A stretch of DNA of 64,000 nt, taken from the IMG/VR virus record IMGVR_UViG_3300037502_002304, positions 26,012-90,011 of that record; one strand, given 5' to 3'. The DNA is from a virus. The notes under the pieces were generated by a model. The model saw only the letters and a program-made list of their open reading frames with translations. It was not told where the DNA came from and ran no database searches. Positions 48,356 to 58,040 of this stretch are shown piece by piece. Made by a program: the position numbers and the translations under genes. How positions within the stretch are numbered: position 1 is the stretch's first letter; every line of letters starts with the position of its first letter.

Positions 48356-48410
48356 AGTCTATTAGAAGTTAATTTTTATTTGATTATAATAAAATATAAT
48401 TATATTATTG
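48354..48410 (+). promoter_or_regulatory. Late promoter before the portal gene
   Basis: Late box AAAGTCTATTAGAA starts at 48354 (inside the terL stop region); TTTG at 48379-48382 is exactly 25 nt after the start of the box; N20; TATTATTG at 48403-48410. The portal ATG is 18 nt further on. Confidence 0.75.
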
Positions 48411-48427
48411 CAAAAATTTGATATGAG

Positions 48428-50788
48428 ATGGTAGACACAAATAGTTATCCTAATTATTTTCCTGCCCAGAAAATACCTACGTCTAAGAAGACAAAACAAT
48501 GGTATATTGACTGTATTAATGCGGCTGAAAATCTAGCATTAAGTCTGGGTTATGAAGAACATCGTAAAATGGAAGTTTGGTATAATCTATATAATGATGT
48601 TATAGATCAGGAGGAAATGGAAAGGGTATTTAATCCACTTGGATTAGATTCTTCTGCATTTCCTGCTACAATAAAAAACTATCCATTATCTGTTCCTAAA
48701 ATAGATTTATTACAAGGAGAGGAGATCAAAAGAAGATTTGATTGGAGTGTTAGGGCTCAAAATCTAGATGCTTATTCTAGTTATCAAAGTGATCTCTCTG
48801 ATATGTTAATGGAGATTCTTATAGAGGAACTGCAAAGTCAGAATTATGATGAGCAGAAATTACAACAAAGACTTTCTAGTTTTGGCAAGTATGCCATGTA
48901 TGAATGGAAAGATAAGAATGAGTTAACTGCTACTAGAATTCTACAATACTTATGGCAAAAAGAATTATTACAGTATAAATTTAATAAAAACTTCTTAGAT
49001 GCTCTTATCCTTGGTAAGGAAGTAGCTAGAATAGATATTGAGGGGGAGGAACCTGTATTTAAAAGAGTAGATCCTAGAACTTTCTACTCTATTAGAAGAG
49101 GTAATTCTGAATTTATAGAAGATTCTGATATAGTTTTAGAAATTACTTATGAACCTATAGGAAAAGTAATAGATGCTTTCTATGACTATCTTACTCCTTC
49201 AGAAATAGATGCAATAGAAAATGGGCATAGATTTGCTAAAGGCAATCAAAGCCCTCTAGGATATAAAAATCAATTACCTCCTATTTATTCTAACTTAGAT
49301 TTTGGTGGCGGTGAAGGATTTATAAATCTTACAGAATTTAATAATAGTGACTATAAATATGGATTACCTTATGATTATGAAGGTAATGTTAGAGTAGTAA
49401 GAGTGCGTTGGATAGGTTTTAGAAAAATAGGTATATTAACTTATTTTGATGAGAATGGTGAAGAACAAACACGTTTAGTACCTGAAAATTATAAACCAGA
49501 TAAAGAGGCTGGAGAACATGTTAAATGGATATGGATTAATGAAGCATATGAAGGTACTAAGATAGGTGATGGTATTTTTGTTAAGATGCAGCCTAGAGAA
49601 GTCCAAATGCGGCATTTTGGAAATAAATCTAAATGTTTCCTTGGATATGTTGGTATTGACTTTGGTAAGTCTCTTATGGCTAGAATGGAACCATATCAAT
49701 ATTTATACAATATTTACATGTATAGATTAGAGATGGTTCTGTCTAAATATAAAGGCCCAATTTATGAGTTAGATTTATCTAAAGTACCAGATGACTGGGA
49801 ATTAGATATGTGGATGTACTATGCTGATATTCTTGGATGGGCTGTAGTAGATCCATTTAATGAAGGTAAGAAAGGAGCTGCTACTGGAAAATTAGCTGGT
49901 GCCTTTAATACTACTGGAAAAGTATTAGACCCCAACGTAGGTAATTATATACAACAGATAGTTATGATGCTCCAGTATATTGAAAAAATGATTTCTGATA
50001 TTTCTGGAGTTAATGACCAAAGGCTTGGTCAGATTGAAAATAGAGAAACTGTCGGGGGTGTAGAAAGAGCTGTTACTCAATCTAGTCATATTACTGAAAA
50101 ATGGTTTTTCGCTCATGATGAGTTTAAGAAGAAAGTAATGTTGGCTTTGTTAGATACAGCTAAATATGCTTGGCGTAAGTATAAAAATAAGAAGTTAAAT
50201 TATGTACTAGACGATATGTCTAGACAATTTATAGAATTTAACGGAGAAGATATTGCTACTACTGAATTTGATTTATTTATTACTAACAGTAGTAAAGATA
50301 TGGAAATTCGTCAAGTTCTTAAACAACTTAGTCAAGCTGCTGTACAAAATGGTGCTAGCATGGGTATTATTATAGATGTACTAAGGTCTGATAGTATTAC
50401 TGATATGGCTAGAAGGATTGAGCGTGATGAACGAGAGCGTCAAGAAAGATTAGAACAGCAAGAACAAGCTAGCAGAGAATCTCAAGAAAGAATTGCTCAA
50501 CTTCAAGAAGAGTCTAAAGAAAGAGATAGAGAGCTTAAGAAGTATGAGATTGATACTAATGCTAATACTGAGATTCAGAAAGCTTTAATCTCTAATGGTG
50601 GTATTAATGGAGATGATTCTACTATAGATAGAGAAAAATTAGAACTAGCTAGGAAACAGCATGAAGATAGTATGAAGTTAGAGCGAGAAAAATTCTCTGA
50701 AGATAAGCGTCAAGCTAGAGTAGAAGAATCTATTAAACGTAAGGAATTATCTATCAAGAAAAATTCAGCAAATAAAAGTAATAAATAA
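48428..50788 (+). CDS. Portal protein
   Basis: A 786-residue protein directly after terL. The N-terminal part with NYPLSVPKIDLLQGEEIKRR and DALILGKEVARIDIEGEEPV, then RVDPRTFYSIRRGNSEFIED, is typical of portals of the crAss-like/P22-like class; MISDISGVNDQRLGQIENRE followed by ETVGGVERAVTQSSHITE is the conserved wing/stem region. The C-terminal 130 residues are a charged coiled coil (Glu/Arg-rich) ending in KKNSANKSNK, probably the barrel. It forms the dodecameric DNA gate at the capsid vertex. Confidence 0.85.
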   Translation: MVDTNSYPNYFPAQKIPTSKKTKQWYIDCINAAENLALSLGYEEHRKMEVWYNLYNDVIDQEEMERVFNPLGLDSSAFPATIKNYPLSVPKIDLLQGEEIKRRFDWSVRAQNLDAYSSYQSDLSDMLMEILIEELQSQNYDEQKLQQRLSSFGKYAMYEWKDKNELTATRILQYLWQKELLQYKFNKNFLDALILGKEVARIDIEGEEPVFKRVDPRTFYSIRRGNSEFIEDSDIVLEITYEPIGKVIDAFYDYLTPSEIDAIENGHRFAKGNQSPLGYKNQLPPIYSNLDFGGGEGFINLTEFNNSDYKYGLPYDYEGNVRVVRVRWIGFRKIGILTYFDENGEEQTRLVPENYKPDKEAGEHVKWIWINEAYEGTKIGDGIFVKMQPREVQMRHFGNKSKCFLGYVGIDFGKSLMARMEPYQYLYNIYMYRLEMVLSKYKGPIYELDLSKVPDDWELDMWMYYADILGWAVVDPFNEGKKGAATGKLAGAFNTTGKVLDPNVGNYIQQIVMMLQYIEKMISDISGVNDQRLGQIENRETVGGVERAVTQSSHITEKWFFAHDEFKKKVMLALLDTAKYAWRKYKNKKLNYVLDDMSRQFIEFNGEDIATTEFDLFITNSSKDMEIRQVLKQLSQAAVQNGASMGIIIDVLRSDSITDMARRIERDERERQERLEQQEQASRESQERIAQLQEESKERDRELKKYEIDTNANTEIQKALISNGGINGDDSTIDREKLELARKQHEDSMKLEREKFSEDKRQARVEESIKRKELSIKKNSANKSNK

Positions 50789-50805
50789 TTTAATAAATAT
50801 CTAGT

Positions 50806-51351
50806 ATGAATAAATCAGATAAAACTATAGAAGACCTGCTTATGGGCAAAAAGAATAAACCTATGTTATCTACTAAGGTTCAATCAATAATTAATGCCCA
50901 TATTGCTTCTGAATTAGAAGCAGCTTACATTTATCAAGCTATGTATGCTTGGTGTGAGTATAAAGGATATACAGGAGCTGCTAAATTCTTTAATTTGCAA
51001 TATTATGAGGAATTAGAGCATATGCAGAAACTTTATAAGTATATGACAGATAGAATGGCTTTACCTAAAACTCCTACACTTAAACAAGTTCCTATGAACT
51101 ATAGTAGTTTAAAAGAAGTTGTAAGTAAGGCACTAGAACATGAAATTTTAGTAGAAGAAGGGTACAAAGCTTCTTTACAAAAAGTATGGGCAGAAAAAGA
51201 TATGACTACTTTTAGTTTTCTACAATGGTTTGCAGAGGAACAAATAGAAGAAGTAGCTACATTTAGTAATTTTGTGGATAGGTTAACAATAGCAGGTAAT
51301 GATAGTGCTGCTATATTAGAAATTGATGAAGAAATGGGTAAGAGATCATAA
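50806..51351 (+). CDS. Ferritin-like iron-storage protein
   Basis: A 181-residue protein with a 19-25 residue leader, then a full ferritin four-helix pattern: NAHIASELEAAYIYQAM (Glu36 equals the first ferroxidase Glu), YYEELEHMQKL (E-x-x-H with Glu and His), ALEHEILVEEGY (Glu) and WFAEEQIEEV (Glu and Gln). All di-iron ligands are present, so ferroxidase activity is likely; the spacing matches FtnA. It is 17 nt after the portal gene and 19 nt before the exonuclease gene in the late operon, so it is made with virion proteins. Confidence 0.88.
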   Translation: MNKSDKTIEDLLMGKKNKPMLSTKVQSIINAHIASELEAAYIYQAMYAWCEYKGYTGAAKFFNLQYYEELEHMQKLYKYMTDRMALPKTPTLKQVPMNYSSLKEVVSKALEHEILVEEGYKASLQKVWAEKDMTTFSFLQWFAEEQIEEVATFSNFVDRLTIAGNDSAAILEIDEEMGKRS

Positions 51352-51370
51352 TTAATTAAAATATAAGGAT

Positions 51371-52285
51371 ATGACATTACAAGAAGTAGTTAATAAATTT
51401 AAAAAACATCCTAAGTATTTAACTAATGGGGCAGGCAAGTTAAGTAAAAGATTTAAATGTAGTAAAGAAACTATTTATAGAGCTAAAAAGATAGTTAGAA
51501 CTAGTAGAGGTAGACTGCCCAAGATTCTAATATTTGATATAGAGACTTCTCCTTCCATTACTTATACTTGGAAGAGGTTTAAAGAGAATATTGGTGTAGA
51601 TCAAGTAATACAAGACCCAATAATGTTAACATGGGCAGCTAAATGGTTATATGGCTCTGAAATATTATCAGATTGTATTACTACTGAAGAACTTAAAAAT
51701 TTTAATGATTATAGAATAGTAAAAAGTCTATGGAATTTAATAAATGAAGCTGATATTGTAATAGCTCATTATGGTGATAAATTTGATATTCCTACATTGA
51801 ATAGTAGAGCTATTGTAAATGGTATACCTCCATTTTCTTTTACTCAAAGTATAGATACTAAAAAAGTTGCTTCTAAACTATTTAGATTTCCTTCTAGTAA
51901 ATTGGAAGCTCTTGGTACTTATTTTGGTGTAGGTCATAAAATTAAAACTGATTTTACTCTTTGGAAAAGATGTATGGAATTAGAACAAGCTGCATTGGAT
52001 GAGATGCTTACATATAATAAGCAAGATGTAGTGTTATTAGAAGAAGTATATTTGAAACTTAGACCTTATATAAAAGGACATCCTAATATAGGTTTATATT
52101 TAGAATCAGATAAACCTGTATGTGCTAATTGTGGTAGTGACCACTTACATGAAGAAGGTGAATATTATACTACTGTAGGTAGATTTAAAGTTTATAGATG
52201 TGAGTGTGGGGCTTTAAGTAGAGTGAGACATAATAATTACTCTAAAGAGTATAAAGGAGTACTTTTAACTAGTGTTTCAAAGTAA
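51371..52285 (+). CDS. RNase H-like 3'-5' exonuclease with HTH and zinc ribbon
   Basis: A 304-residue, three-part protein. Residues 1-40 look like an HTH (KLSKRFKCSKETIYRAKKIV). Residues 50-235 are a DnaQ/RNase H-like exonuclease: ILIFDIETSP (D-x-E), ADIVIAHYGDKFDIPTLNSR (N/H-x-x-x-FD) and MLTYNKQDVVLLEEVY (D of the last motif). The tail is a zinc ribbon: CANCGSDH and YRCECGA. It is encoded in the late cassette between ferritin and scaffold, away from replication genes, which points to a job in DNA packaging, end processing or host DNA destruction. Confidence 0.8.
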   Translation: MTLQEVVNKFKKHPKYLTNGAGKLSKRFKCSKETIYRAKKIVRTSRGRLPKILIFDIETSPSITYTWKRFKENIGVDQVIQDPIMLTWAAKWLYGSEILSDCITTEELKNFNDYRIVKSLWNLINEADIVIAHYGDKFDIPTLNSRAIVNGIPPFSFTQSIDTKKVASKLFRFPSSKLEALGTYFGVGHKIKTDFTLWKRCMELEQAALDEMLTYNKQDVVLLEEVYLKLRPYIKGHPNIGLYLESDKPVCANCGSDHLHEEGEYYTTVGRFKVYRCECGALSRVRHNNYSKEYKGVLLTSVSK

Positions 52286-52295
52286 TAATTAATAT

Positions 52296-52352
52296 TAAGT
52301 CTATTAGAACTGAAAATAAATTTGGAAGTAATAATTTAAAATCTTATAATTG
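52296..52352 (+). promoter_or_regulatory. Late promoter before the scaffold gene
   Basis: Late box TAAGTCTATTAGAA starts at 52296; TTTG at 52321-52324 is 25 nt downstream; N20; TATAATTG at 52345-52352; ATG at 52372, 19 nt on. Same architecture as the portal promoter. Confidence 0.75.
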
Positions 52353-52371
52353 CAAATAAATTATATTAGCT

Positions 52372-53562
52372 ATGAGTATGGAGAAGAATAATTTGTTCAA
52401 TTTAGACCTATCTGAATATGATGAAACAATATCAAAAATGATAGGAGAAGATACAGATGATAGTGCTGACCAGAATACGGGTGATATTATTGAAGATACA
52501 AATATTGATGTAAACGATAATTTAGACACCAATAATGTAGATAATGATAACATTGATGATGTTGATCAAGATGAGGAGGATACCGATCCTTTAAACGATA
52601 CTGATGATGACCAAGATACTAACAAAGGTGATGACCAGGAAGGGGATGATGAAGATAGCAACACTACTTCTCTTACTCCATATGCTAAGTTGTTAGTTGA
52701 GGAAGGTATCCTCCCTAATCTTGATTTAGAAAAATTTGATGGAACAGCAGAGTCTCTTATTGAGGCTGCTAGGAATGAAATTTACAATGGTATCAATTCT
52801 TATAAGGAAAATTTACCTGATGAGATTAAAACATTAATTAATGGTTATGAAGCAGGTGTTCCTTTTGATCAATTATTGGAATATAATAAAAGTATTACTA
52901 AATATTCACAAATAGATGAAAATTCTTTATCTGAAAGTGAAGAACTTCAGAAGCAAATTTTAAAAGATTATTATAAAAAGACTAGTAAATTTTCTGATGA
53001 GAAAATTGATAAGTTAATTGAGAGGAGTGCAGATTTAGGAGAATTGTTTGAAGAAGCTTCTGCTAGTTTGAAAGAACTTGTAGAGATTCAGAAAGAAGAG
53101 GAGCAATTAGCTATTGAAGAAGCTCGTAAACAACAGGAGCAAATGTTAGAGCAACAAAAGGCTCAGCTAGAGGAATTTAATAAAACTGTGGATAATATTA
53201 AGGAGATTATTCCAGGATTAAAAGTTAGTGATACTCTTAAGAATAAGATTAAGAAAAATATTACTACTCCTGTAGCTTATGATCAGTATGGTAATCCTCT
53301 CAATAAGATAGGTAAATATAGATTAGAGAATCCTATTCAATTTGAAATAACTTTAAATTATTTGTTTGAATTAACTAATGGATTTACAAACTTTGAAGTC
53401 TTAGGTAAGACTGGTAAATCTAAAGCTTTTAAAGAACTTGAAGAAGCTGCTAAGAGCATTAGCTCTAGCGATGGAGGTAGAGCAGCTACTTCTAAACCAA
53501 TGGATTCAGATATTAAGAAATCAATTGAAGGATTCATGTCAAATTTTCGTAATGGGTATTAA
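52372..53562 (+). CDS. Capsid scaffolding protein candidate
   Basis: A 396-residue protein. Residues 20-110 are extremely acidic (long Asp/Asn/Thr runs) and likely disordered; residues 215-275 are a Glu/Gln/Lys coiled coil (QKEEEQLAIEEARKQQEQML); the C-terminal part is mixed. Abundant coiled coil, an acidic N terminus and a place directly before the major capsid gene are typical of scaffolding proteins. No protease motif seen. Confidence 0.65.
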   Translation: MSMEKNNLFNLDLSEYDETISKMIGEDTDDSADQNTGDIIEDTNIDVNDNLDTNNVDNDNIDDVDQDEEDTDPLNDTDDDQDTNKGDDQEGDDEDSNTTSLTPYAKLLVEEGILPNLDLEKFDGTAESLIEAARNEIYNGINSYKENLPDEIKTLINGYEAGVPFDQLLEYNKSITKYSQIDENSLSESEELQKQILKDYYKKTSKFSDEKIDKLIERSADLGELFEEASASLKELVEIQKEEEQLAIEEARKQQEQMLEQQKAQLEEFNKTVDNIKEIIPGLKVSDTLKNKIKKNITTPVAYDQYGNPLNKIGKYRLENPIQFEITLNYLFELTNGFTNFEVLGKTGKSKAFKELEEAAKSISSSDGGRAATSKPMDSDIKKSIEGFMSNFRNGY

Positions 53563-53581
53563 TTTATAAAATAGATAGAAA

Positions 53582-55063
53582 ATGAGTGTAAGTAAAGCTA
53601 GTTTTCCCAACATAAGGGTAGAAGCAAAAGATTGGGCGGGTCTAACTACCCGTAACCATTTGGGAGCTCTGTTTGGAGAACAACCTGAAATTATTTCTGA
53701 TTTCATCTCTAAATTAGAGTACCTTGATCTGGGAGAAGATTTAATCTCCTATATGCAACAGTATCCTGTTTATTATCTTAATGATGATGTAGAATTTGAA
53801 TGGATGCTGAAAGGAGCTGAAGAAAAGAATATTCCTTTGGTTAAAGCTACTGATCTTAATGGTACTGAAGTTACTCCTACAGATGAATTCGGTAAAGGTG
53901 GTCAACGGTTCTTAATGTGGTTCCCTGAAAAATGGTTCTCTAAACAACAAGTAATTGTAGGTGATAATCCTGATGCCTATAAGTTACTTATTCGTAGCGA
54001 AGGAGAACAACGTGGTGCATACTTCGTATATGAAGTAGAACTGGTAACTGGAGACACTGAACTTTATGTCCCGTATGAAGAACTGGTAGCTGGTACTCGT
54101 TGGAGCATTGAATACTCTCTGTCTGAACAAACTCTGTCAAAAGATGGTTCTGACATCGTATTCAACTCTGCCTTTAGAATGAGTAACCGCATGTCTATGA
54201 TCAGGAAGAAACATCTCGTTCCTGGTGATATGATTAATAAGAAGTTGAATAATCCTATTATTTTCCAACTTGGTGATGGTAAAGCTAAGACTTGGATTAA
54301 TAAACTCGACTGGGAATTCAACCGTCAGTTCCGTCGTGAAAAAGCTAAATTGTTGATGTTTGGTATTTCTAACCGTCGTCCTGATGGTTCTTACGGAAAC
54401 ATTGGAGACTCTGGCTATGAAATTAAAGCTGGTATGGGGCTCCGTGAACAAATCTCTCCGTCTAATATTCTGTACTACAATAAGTTTAACATTGAAACTC
54501 TTGTAGATTACTGCTTAAGCTTATCTGTAGGTAAATTGCCTGAAGATTCTCGTAGGTTTGTAATCGGTACTGGTGAGCATGGATTGAAAGTAATCTCTCG
54601 TGAAATTGAGCGTTATGCTTCTTCTAGTGCTCTTGACTATGGTCGTATCACTGGAATTGAAGGAGGTTCTAAGGCTAGCTTCCATCGTCCGCAATTCGTG
54701 AAATTAGCTGACATTAATGGTATTCGCCTTGAATTTATCCATATTCCTCAATATGATGATCCCGTACGTAATAAGATTCAACATCCTGAAGGAGGTCTTG
54801 CAGAGTCTCACCGTATGACTATTATGGACTTTGGTACTTCACAAGGAGAGCCTAATATCCAGTTAGTACGGTCTAGAACCAATCCTGAAATCTTTGCTTA
54901 CTATCCTGGATTGCGTGATCCTTATACTCCTGGTGGTGGAAATCGTCCTAAAATGATTGCTACTCCTGTAGATGGATACGAAATCCACAAAGCTGATTGG
55001 CTGGGTGTTATGGTTAGAAATCCGATGCGTTTAGGTGAATTTATTCCTAACGTTTTAGCATAA
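53582..55063 (+). CDS. Major capsid protein candidate
   Basis: A 493-residue protein with more GC-rich, biased codons than its neighbours (e.g. many CGT and CTG codons), expected for the most abundant virion protein. Placed after the scaffold gene and followed by a terminator. Beta-rich with VEFEWMLKGAEEKNIPLVKA near residue 82 and LMFGISNRRPDGSYGNIGDS near 258. Length fits the HK97-fold capsid proteins of crAss-like phages (about 490). The fold itself cannot be verified here. Confidence 0.75.
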   Translation: MSVSKASFPNIRVEAKDWAGLTTRNHLGALFGEQPEIISDFISKLEYLDLGEDLISYMQQYPVYYLNDDVEFEWMLKGAEEKNIPLVKATDLNGTEVTPTDEFGKGGQRFLMWFPEKWFSKQQVIVGDNPDAYKLLIRSEGEQRGAYFVYEVELVTGDTELYVPYEELVAGTRWSIEYSLSEQTLSKDGSDIVFNSAFRMSNRMSMIRKKHLVPGDMINKKLNNPIIFQLGDGKAKTWINKLDWEFNRQFRREKAKLLMFGISNRRPDGSYGNIGDSGYEIKAGMGLREQISPSNILYYNKFNIETLVDYCLSLSVGKLPEDSRRFVIGTGEHGLKVISREIERYASSSALDYGRITGIEGGSKASFHRPQFVKLADINGIRLEFIHIPQYDDPVRNKIQHPEGGLAESHRMTIMDFGTSQGEPNIQLVRSRTNPEIFAYYPGLRDPYTPGGGNRPKMIATPVDGYEIHKADWLGVMVRNPMRLGEFIPNVLA

Positions 55064-55074
55064 TCTAATCTTAT

Positions 55075-55112
55075 GGCTATAGGTGGTTGGTTCTGCCTAT
55101 AGCCCCTATTTT
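55075..55112 (+). terminator. Terminator after the major capsid gene
   Basis: GGCTATAGG and CCTATAGCC flank a TGGTTGGTTCTG loop and are followed by CCTATTTTTAAT. It may let high capsid transcription drop before the following neck genes. Confidence 0.85.
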
Positions 55113-55138
55113 TAATAAATAATTAAAATAACTTAGTT

Positions 55139-56002
55139 ATGGCAGATACATTTTTGAGGAAAGAGAAAGTAGTGGTTAAACCTATTGTAAGAACTAGACC
55201 CTTTTTTAGTAAAGGACATGATGGAGAATTTATGTTTACAGGAGCTGTAAAAAGTTACATGCTTCCTTATTCTATGAGCACTCGTAGTTTTGTAAACATC
55301 TTTGAAAGTAAAGAAGAACAAGAGTTTTTTGAATCTGAAATGGGCCTAAAGAAGGGAGCTATGTCTGTATATGACAGGAATAGTGCTTTTTGGAATGATT
55401 TTAAAGTAGATATTACTAAAGAAGGTAAAACTTTAGATTTATCTATTCCTTCACATATGCTAGAGTATAAAGTGCTTAAAGCTAACAAAACTAGAATTGC
55501 TCCTTCTTGGGATGATAGAAATAAGAGTGCTACTTATGAATTCGCTTTGGTGAGTGAATCTCAAGTTATTGTAGATAATATTAAAAACGCAGAGCGGGAC
55601 GAAAAAGCCATGGAACTCTTTATGAAGATTCATAAGTCTCCTAAAAAGATGTATGATATTCTTAGAGTTCTTGGTAAGAAACCTGAACATAATGCTAAAG
55701 ATGATATAGGTTGGCTTAAAGCTCAAATTACTGAGATTATTGCTGAGAAGAGGAAATCTAAAGGTGTTACTAATGTAGATGATTTTATTGCAGCTGCTGA
55801 AGATCCTAATCTTGCTACTAAATTGTTTGTACTAGATGCTATTGATGCAGGTGAAATTGTGCAACAAAATGGTAGTTATAGATTGGCAGCAAATGACCAA
55901 CTTCTTGGCAAGAATATGGCACAAGTAGTTGACTATTTTAAATCTCCAGTAGGAAGAGAAGATAAACTTCTCATTGAGCAACGGTTAGAATTAAATAAAT
56001 AA
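55139..56002 (+). CDS. Virion structural protein (287 aa)
   Basis: The first 130 residues are beta-rich and basic (RKEKVVVKPIVRTRPFFSKG), and the C-terminal 150 are helical with LRVLGKKPEHNAKDDIGWLK and a possible winged helix ending in LLIEQRLELNK. The family is a conserved unknown in Bacteroidota phage capsid cassettes; capsid decoration or vertex role is possible. Leader AAAATAACTTAGTT before the ATG. Confidence 0.55.
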   Translation: MADTFLRKEKVVVKPIVRTRPFFSKGHDGEFMFTGAVKSYMLPYSMSTRSFVNIFESKEEQEFFESEMGLKKGAMSVYDRNSAFWNDFKVDITKEGKTLDLSIPSHMLEYKVLKANKTRIAPSWDDRNKSATYEFALVSESQVIVDNIKNAERDEKAMELFMKIHKSPKKMYDILRVLGKKPEHNAKDDIGWLKAQITEIIAEKRKSKGVTNVDDFIAAAEDPNLATKLFVLDAIDAGEIVQQNGSYRLAANDQLLGKNMAQVVDYFKSPVGREDKLLIEQRLELNK

Positions 56003-56018
56003 TTTAAAATATTAGATA

Positions 56019-56777
56019 ATGACTGCTAATGAGATGAAATTTAATTTTCAGTTAAAATTTGATAGCTTATTTGAGTTTTCTGCACCTGCATATGATGACC
56101 GTCAAATAAGTTATCTTTTAACTGAAGCTCAATTTAGAGTATTTATTAAAAGGTATAACCCTTTTGCTAATAAATACAGGGCAGGATTTGAAGATAATGA
56201 ACAGCGCAGACGTGATTTAGAACAACTTATAAAACCTGCTTTGTACTCTACTGTAGATACTATTCCTGATGGTGTAGAAGAAATTACTTTATCTGCTCAT
56301 CAAGGAGGGGTGCATCCTAATGGTGTTTTCCTTGATATGCCTGACGATTTCTTATATGCAGTTGAAGAAGCGGCTAAATTAGAAGGGCAACCAAAAGAAG
56401 CTTGGGTTAGGCCAGTAAAACATGATGAATATTTAGCTAATATTAATAATCCATATAAGCAACCTTATAAAGATTTAATCTGGAGGATGGATATTAGCAG
56501 ATACCAACATGCTGAGGGTACTTCTATAGCTGCTACAGCTAAAAGGACAGAACTTATTTTACCTGATGGATATAATTTAGAACATTATAGAGTTAGGTAT
56601 CTATCTACACCTCCTTCTATTGTTTGTGATGAATTTGATCCTGATAATCAAAAACACTGTGTTTTGGATGAAACTCTACATAGAGAGATTGTAGATGAAG
56701 CAGTTATTATTGCACAAGCTGCTGTTAAACCTGAACAATATCAAGTAGGGGTTAATGAACAAGAAAGAAATGATTAA
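56019..56777 (+). CDS. Head-tail connector/neck protein candidate
   Basis: A 252-residue protein opening FNFQLKFDSLFEFSAPAYDD, then RQISYLLTEAQFRVFIKRYN and a FEDNEQRRRDLEQLI helix; the segment SIVCDEFDPDNQKHCVLDET and the C-terminal REIVDEAVIIAQAAVKPEQY follow. This D-x-RQIS-x-LLTEAQ start and the C-terminal 'E-x-V-x-x-A' helix are typical of ring/adaptor proteins placed after the capsid gene in podovirus-like phages. Identity is by context and pattern. Confidence 0.55.
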   Translation: MTANEMKFNFQLKFDSLFEFSAPAYDDRQISYLLTEAQFRVFIKRYNPFANKYRAGFEDNEQRRRDLEQLIKPALYSTVDTIPDGVEEITLSAHQGGVHPNGVFLDMPDDFLYAVEEAAKLEGQPKEAWVRPVKHDEYLANINNPYKQPYKDLIWRMDISRYQHAEGTSIAATAKRTELILPDGYNLEHYRVRYLSTPPSIVCDEFDPDNQKHCVLDETLHREIVDEAVIIAQAAVKPEQYQVGVNEQERND

Positions 56778-56810
56778 TAATTATTTATGTCAAACTTAAT
56801 ACTATAGAAA

Positions 56811-58010
56811 ATGATCGCACAAAGTAATGTAACTCACATGATTGTAGGTAAAGACCTAGACCTGCTTTCTGCTTCTGGAACTCGAGATGACCTTGCTGTA
56901 GGTCAAATTGGAGTCTTTTTGGTTGGGTCTAAGACTGCTAAGATTGATGCTTTAGCTTCTGGAGATAGATTTACCATTGTGTATCGTAACAGTAAAGGTG
57001 TTCTCATTGAGACTCCTGTAATTGATTATGATACAGTTAAAGAAAAGTCTGCAGTTGAATATACGGCTCCTTCACAAAAAGTAGTTGCAGTAGGTTATAA
57101 TGGTACTTCTGGGTCTATAGATGTAGAGGACAATAACGATTATGTATTCCACATTTTCTTTAAAGATAACTCTACTACTTTTGCAAAGGGTACTCCTGTT
57201 AAATTCGCTGCTTATCGTAGTTCTGATGCTGCTACTCAAGTAGAAATTGCTGATGGATTGGCAGAGAACTTTAACAAGAACTTTGCACGTGAGAATCCCA
57301 AGCTGATTAAAGCTGAAGTAATTGTTAGTGCTTCTGGAGCTGCTATCACTGGTACTGGTGATTTAACTGTTAAAAATGGTAGTAAATATGTAGTTGCTGC
57401 TACAGATGTAGATGCTGTATTAACTGTAGGAGATTATATCCGATTCGGTACTAATACTTCTGCTCCTGTATATAAAGTAACTGCTATTGATGCTACTAAC
57501 AACATTATTACCTTACATATGCCTTATCAAGGTGATAGTGGAACTGTAGCAGAAGCTAATGCTAATGTAGTAACTGCTGCTGATGCTGCTTCAGCAAATG
57601 CTGGTGTACTCTTAACTGGATTACCTATTACTGCTAGTTTTGACCCTGGTATTATTAGGTATGATGTTGTAGAGTTTAATGTAGAACTTAAAGATGATTT
57701 TGGCTCTACTAATATTGAAGAGCTGTCTGCAGCTTCAGTAGGTGCTGGTACTTATTGGGAAGTAGCACAAAATGAATGGTTCTTGAAAGGTAACCGTGGT
57801 GAACCGTGGAGATTAGGTAACTATCCTAAAACTGTAGTTCTAGAAGCTACTGAGGGAAAAGTATATGATCAAATCTCCTTCAACTATGTAGACTATAATG
57901 CTAGAACTGTGGATAGACATGTAGGTTCTTTCGGAACTGTTATGATTGCTACTGAAGATGAAGATTCTTCTACTATTCATACTGATTTGAAGACTGTATT
58001 AGGAATTTAA
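56811..58010 (+). CDS. Virion structural protein (399 aa; ring/tail or head-fibre candidate)
   Basis: A strongly beta, Ala/Thr/Val-rich protein with low charge and codon usage close to the capsid gene. Segments: VGQIGVFLVGSKTAKIDALA, YVFHIFFKDNSTTFAKGTPV, a repetitive Ala/Thr middle (SGAAITGTGDLTVKNGSKYV) that resembles an inserted Ig-like or beta-sandwich domain at residues 170-265, and KGNRGEPWRLGNYPKTVVLE near 325. Probably abundant in the virion; tail-tube-like or head-fibre function cannot be decided. A strong terminator follows. Confidence 0.55.
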   Translation: MIAQSNVTHMIVGKDLDLLSASGTRDDLAVGQIGVFLVGSKTAKIDALASGDRFTIVYRNSKGVLIETPVIDYDTVKEKSAVEYTAPSQKVVAVGYNGTSGSIDVEDNNDYVFHIFFKDNSTTFAKGTPVKFAAYRSSDAATQVEIADGLAENFNKNFARENPKLIKAEVIVSASGAAITGTGDLTVKNGSKYVVAATDVDAVLTVGDYIRFGTNTSAPVYKVTAIDATNNIITLHMPYQGDSGTVAEANANVVTAADAASANAGVLLTGLPITASFDPGIIRYDVVEFNVELKDDFGSTNIEELSAASVGAGTYWEVAQNEWFLKGNRGEPWRLGNYPKTVVLEATEGKVYDQISFNYVDYNARTVDRHVGSFGTVMIATEDEDSSTIHTDLKTVLGI

Positions 58011-58040
58011 TCCCCTATCCTGTCTCTTGCCTGTCTCGGA

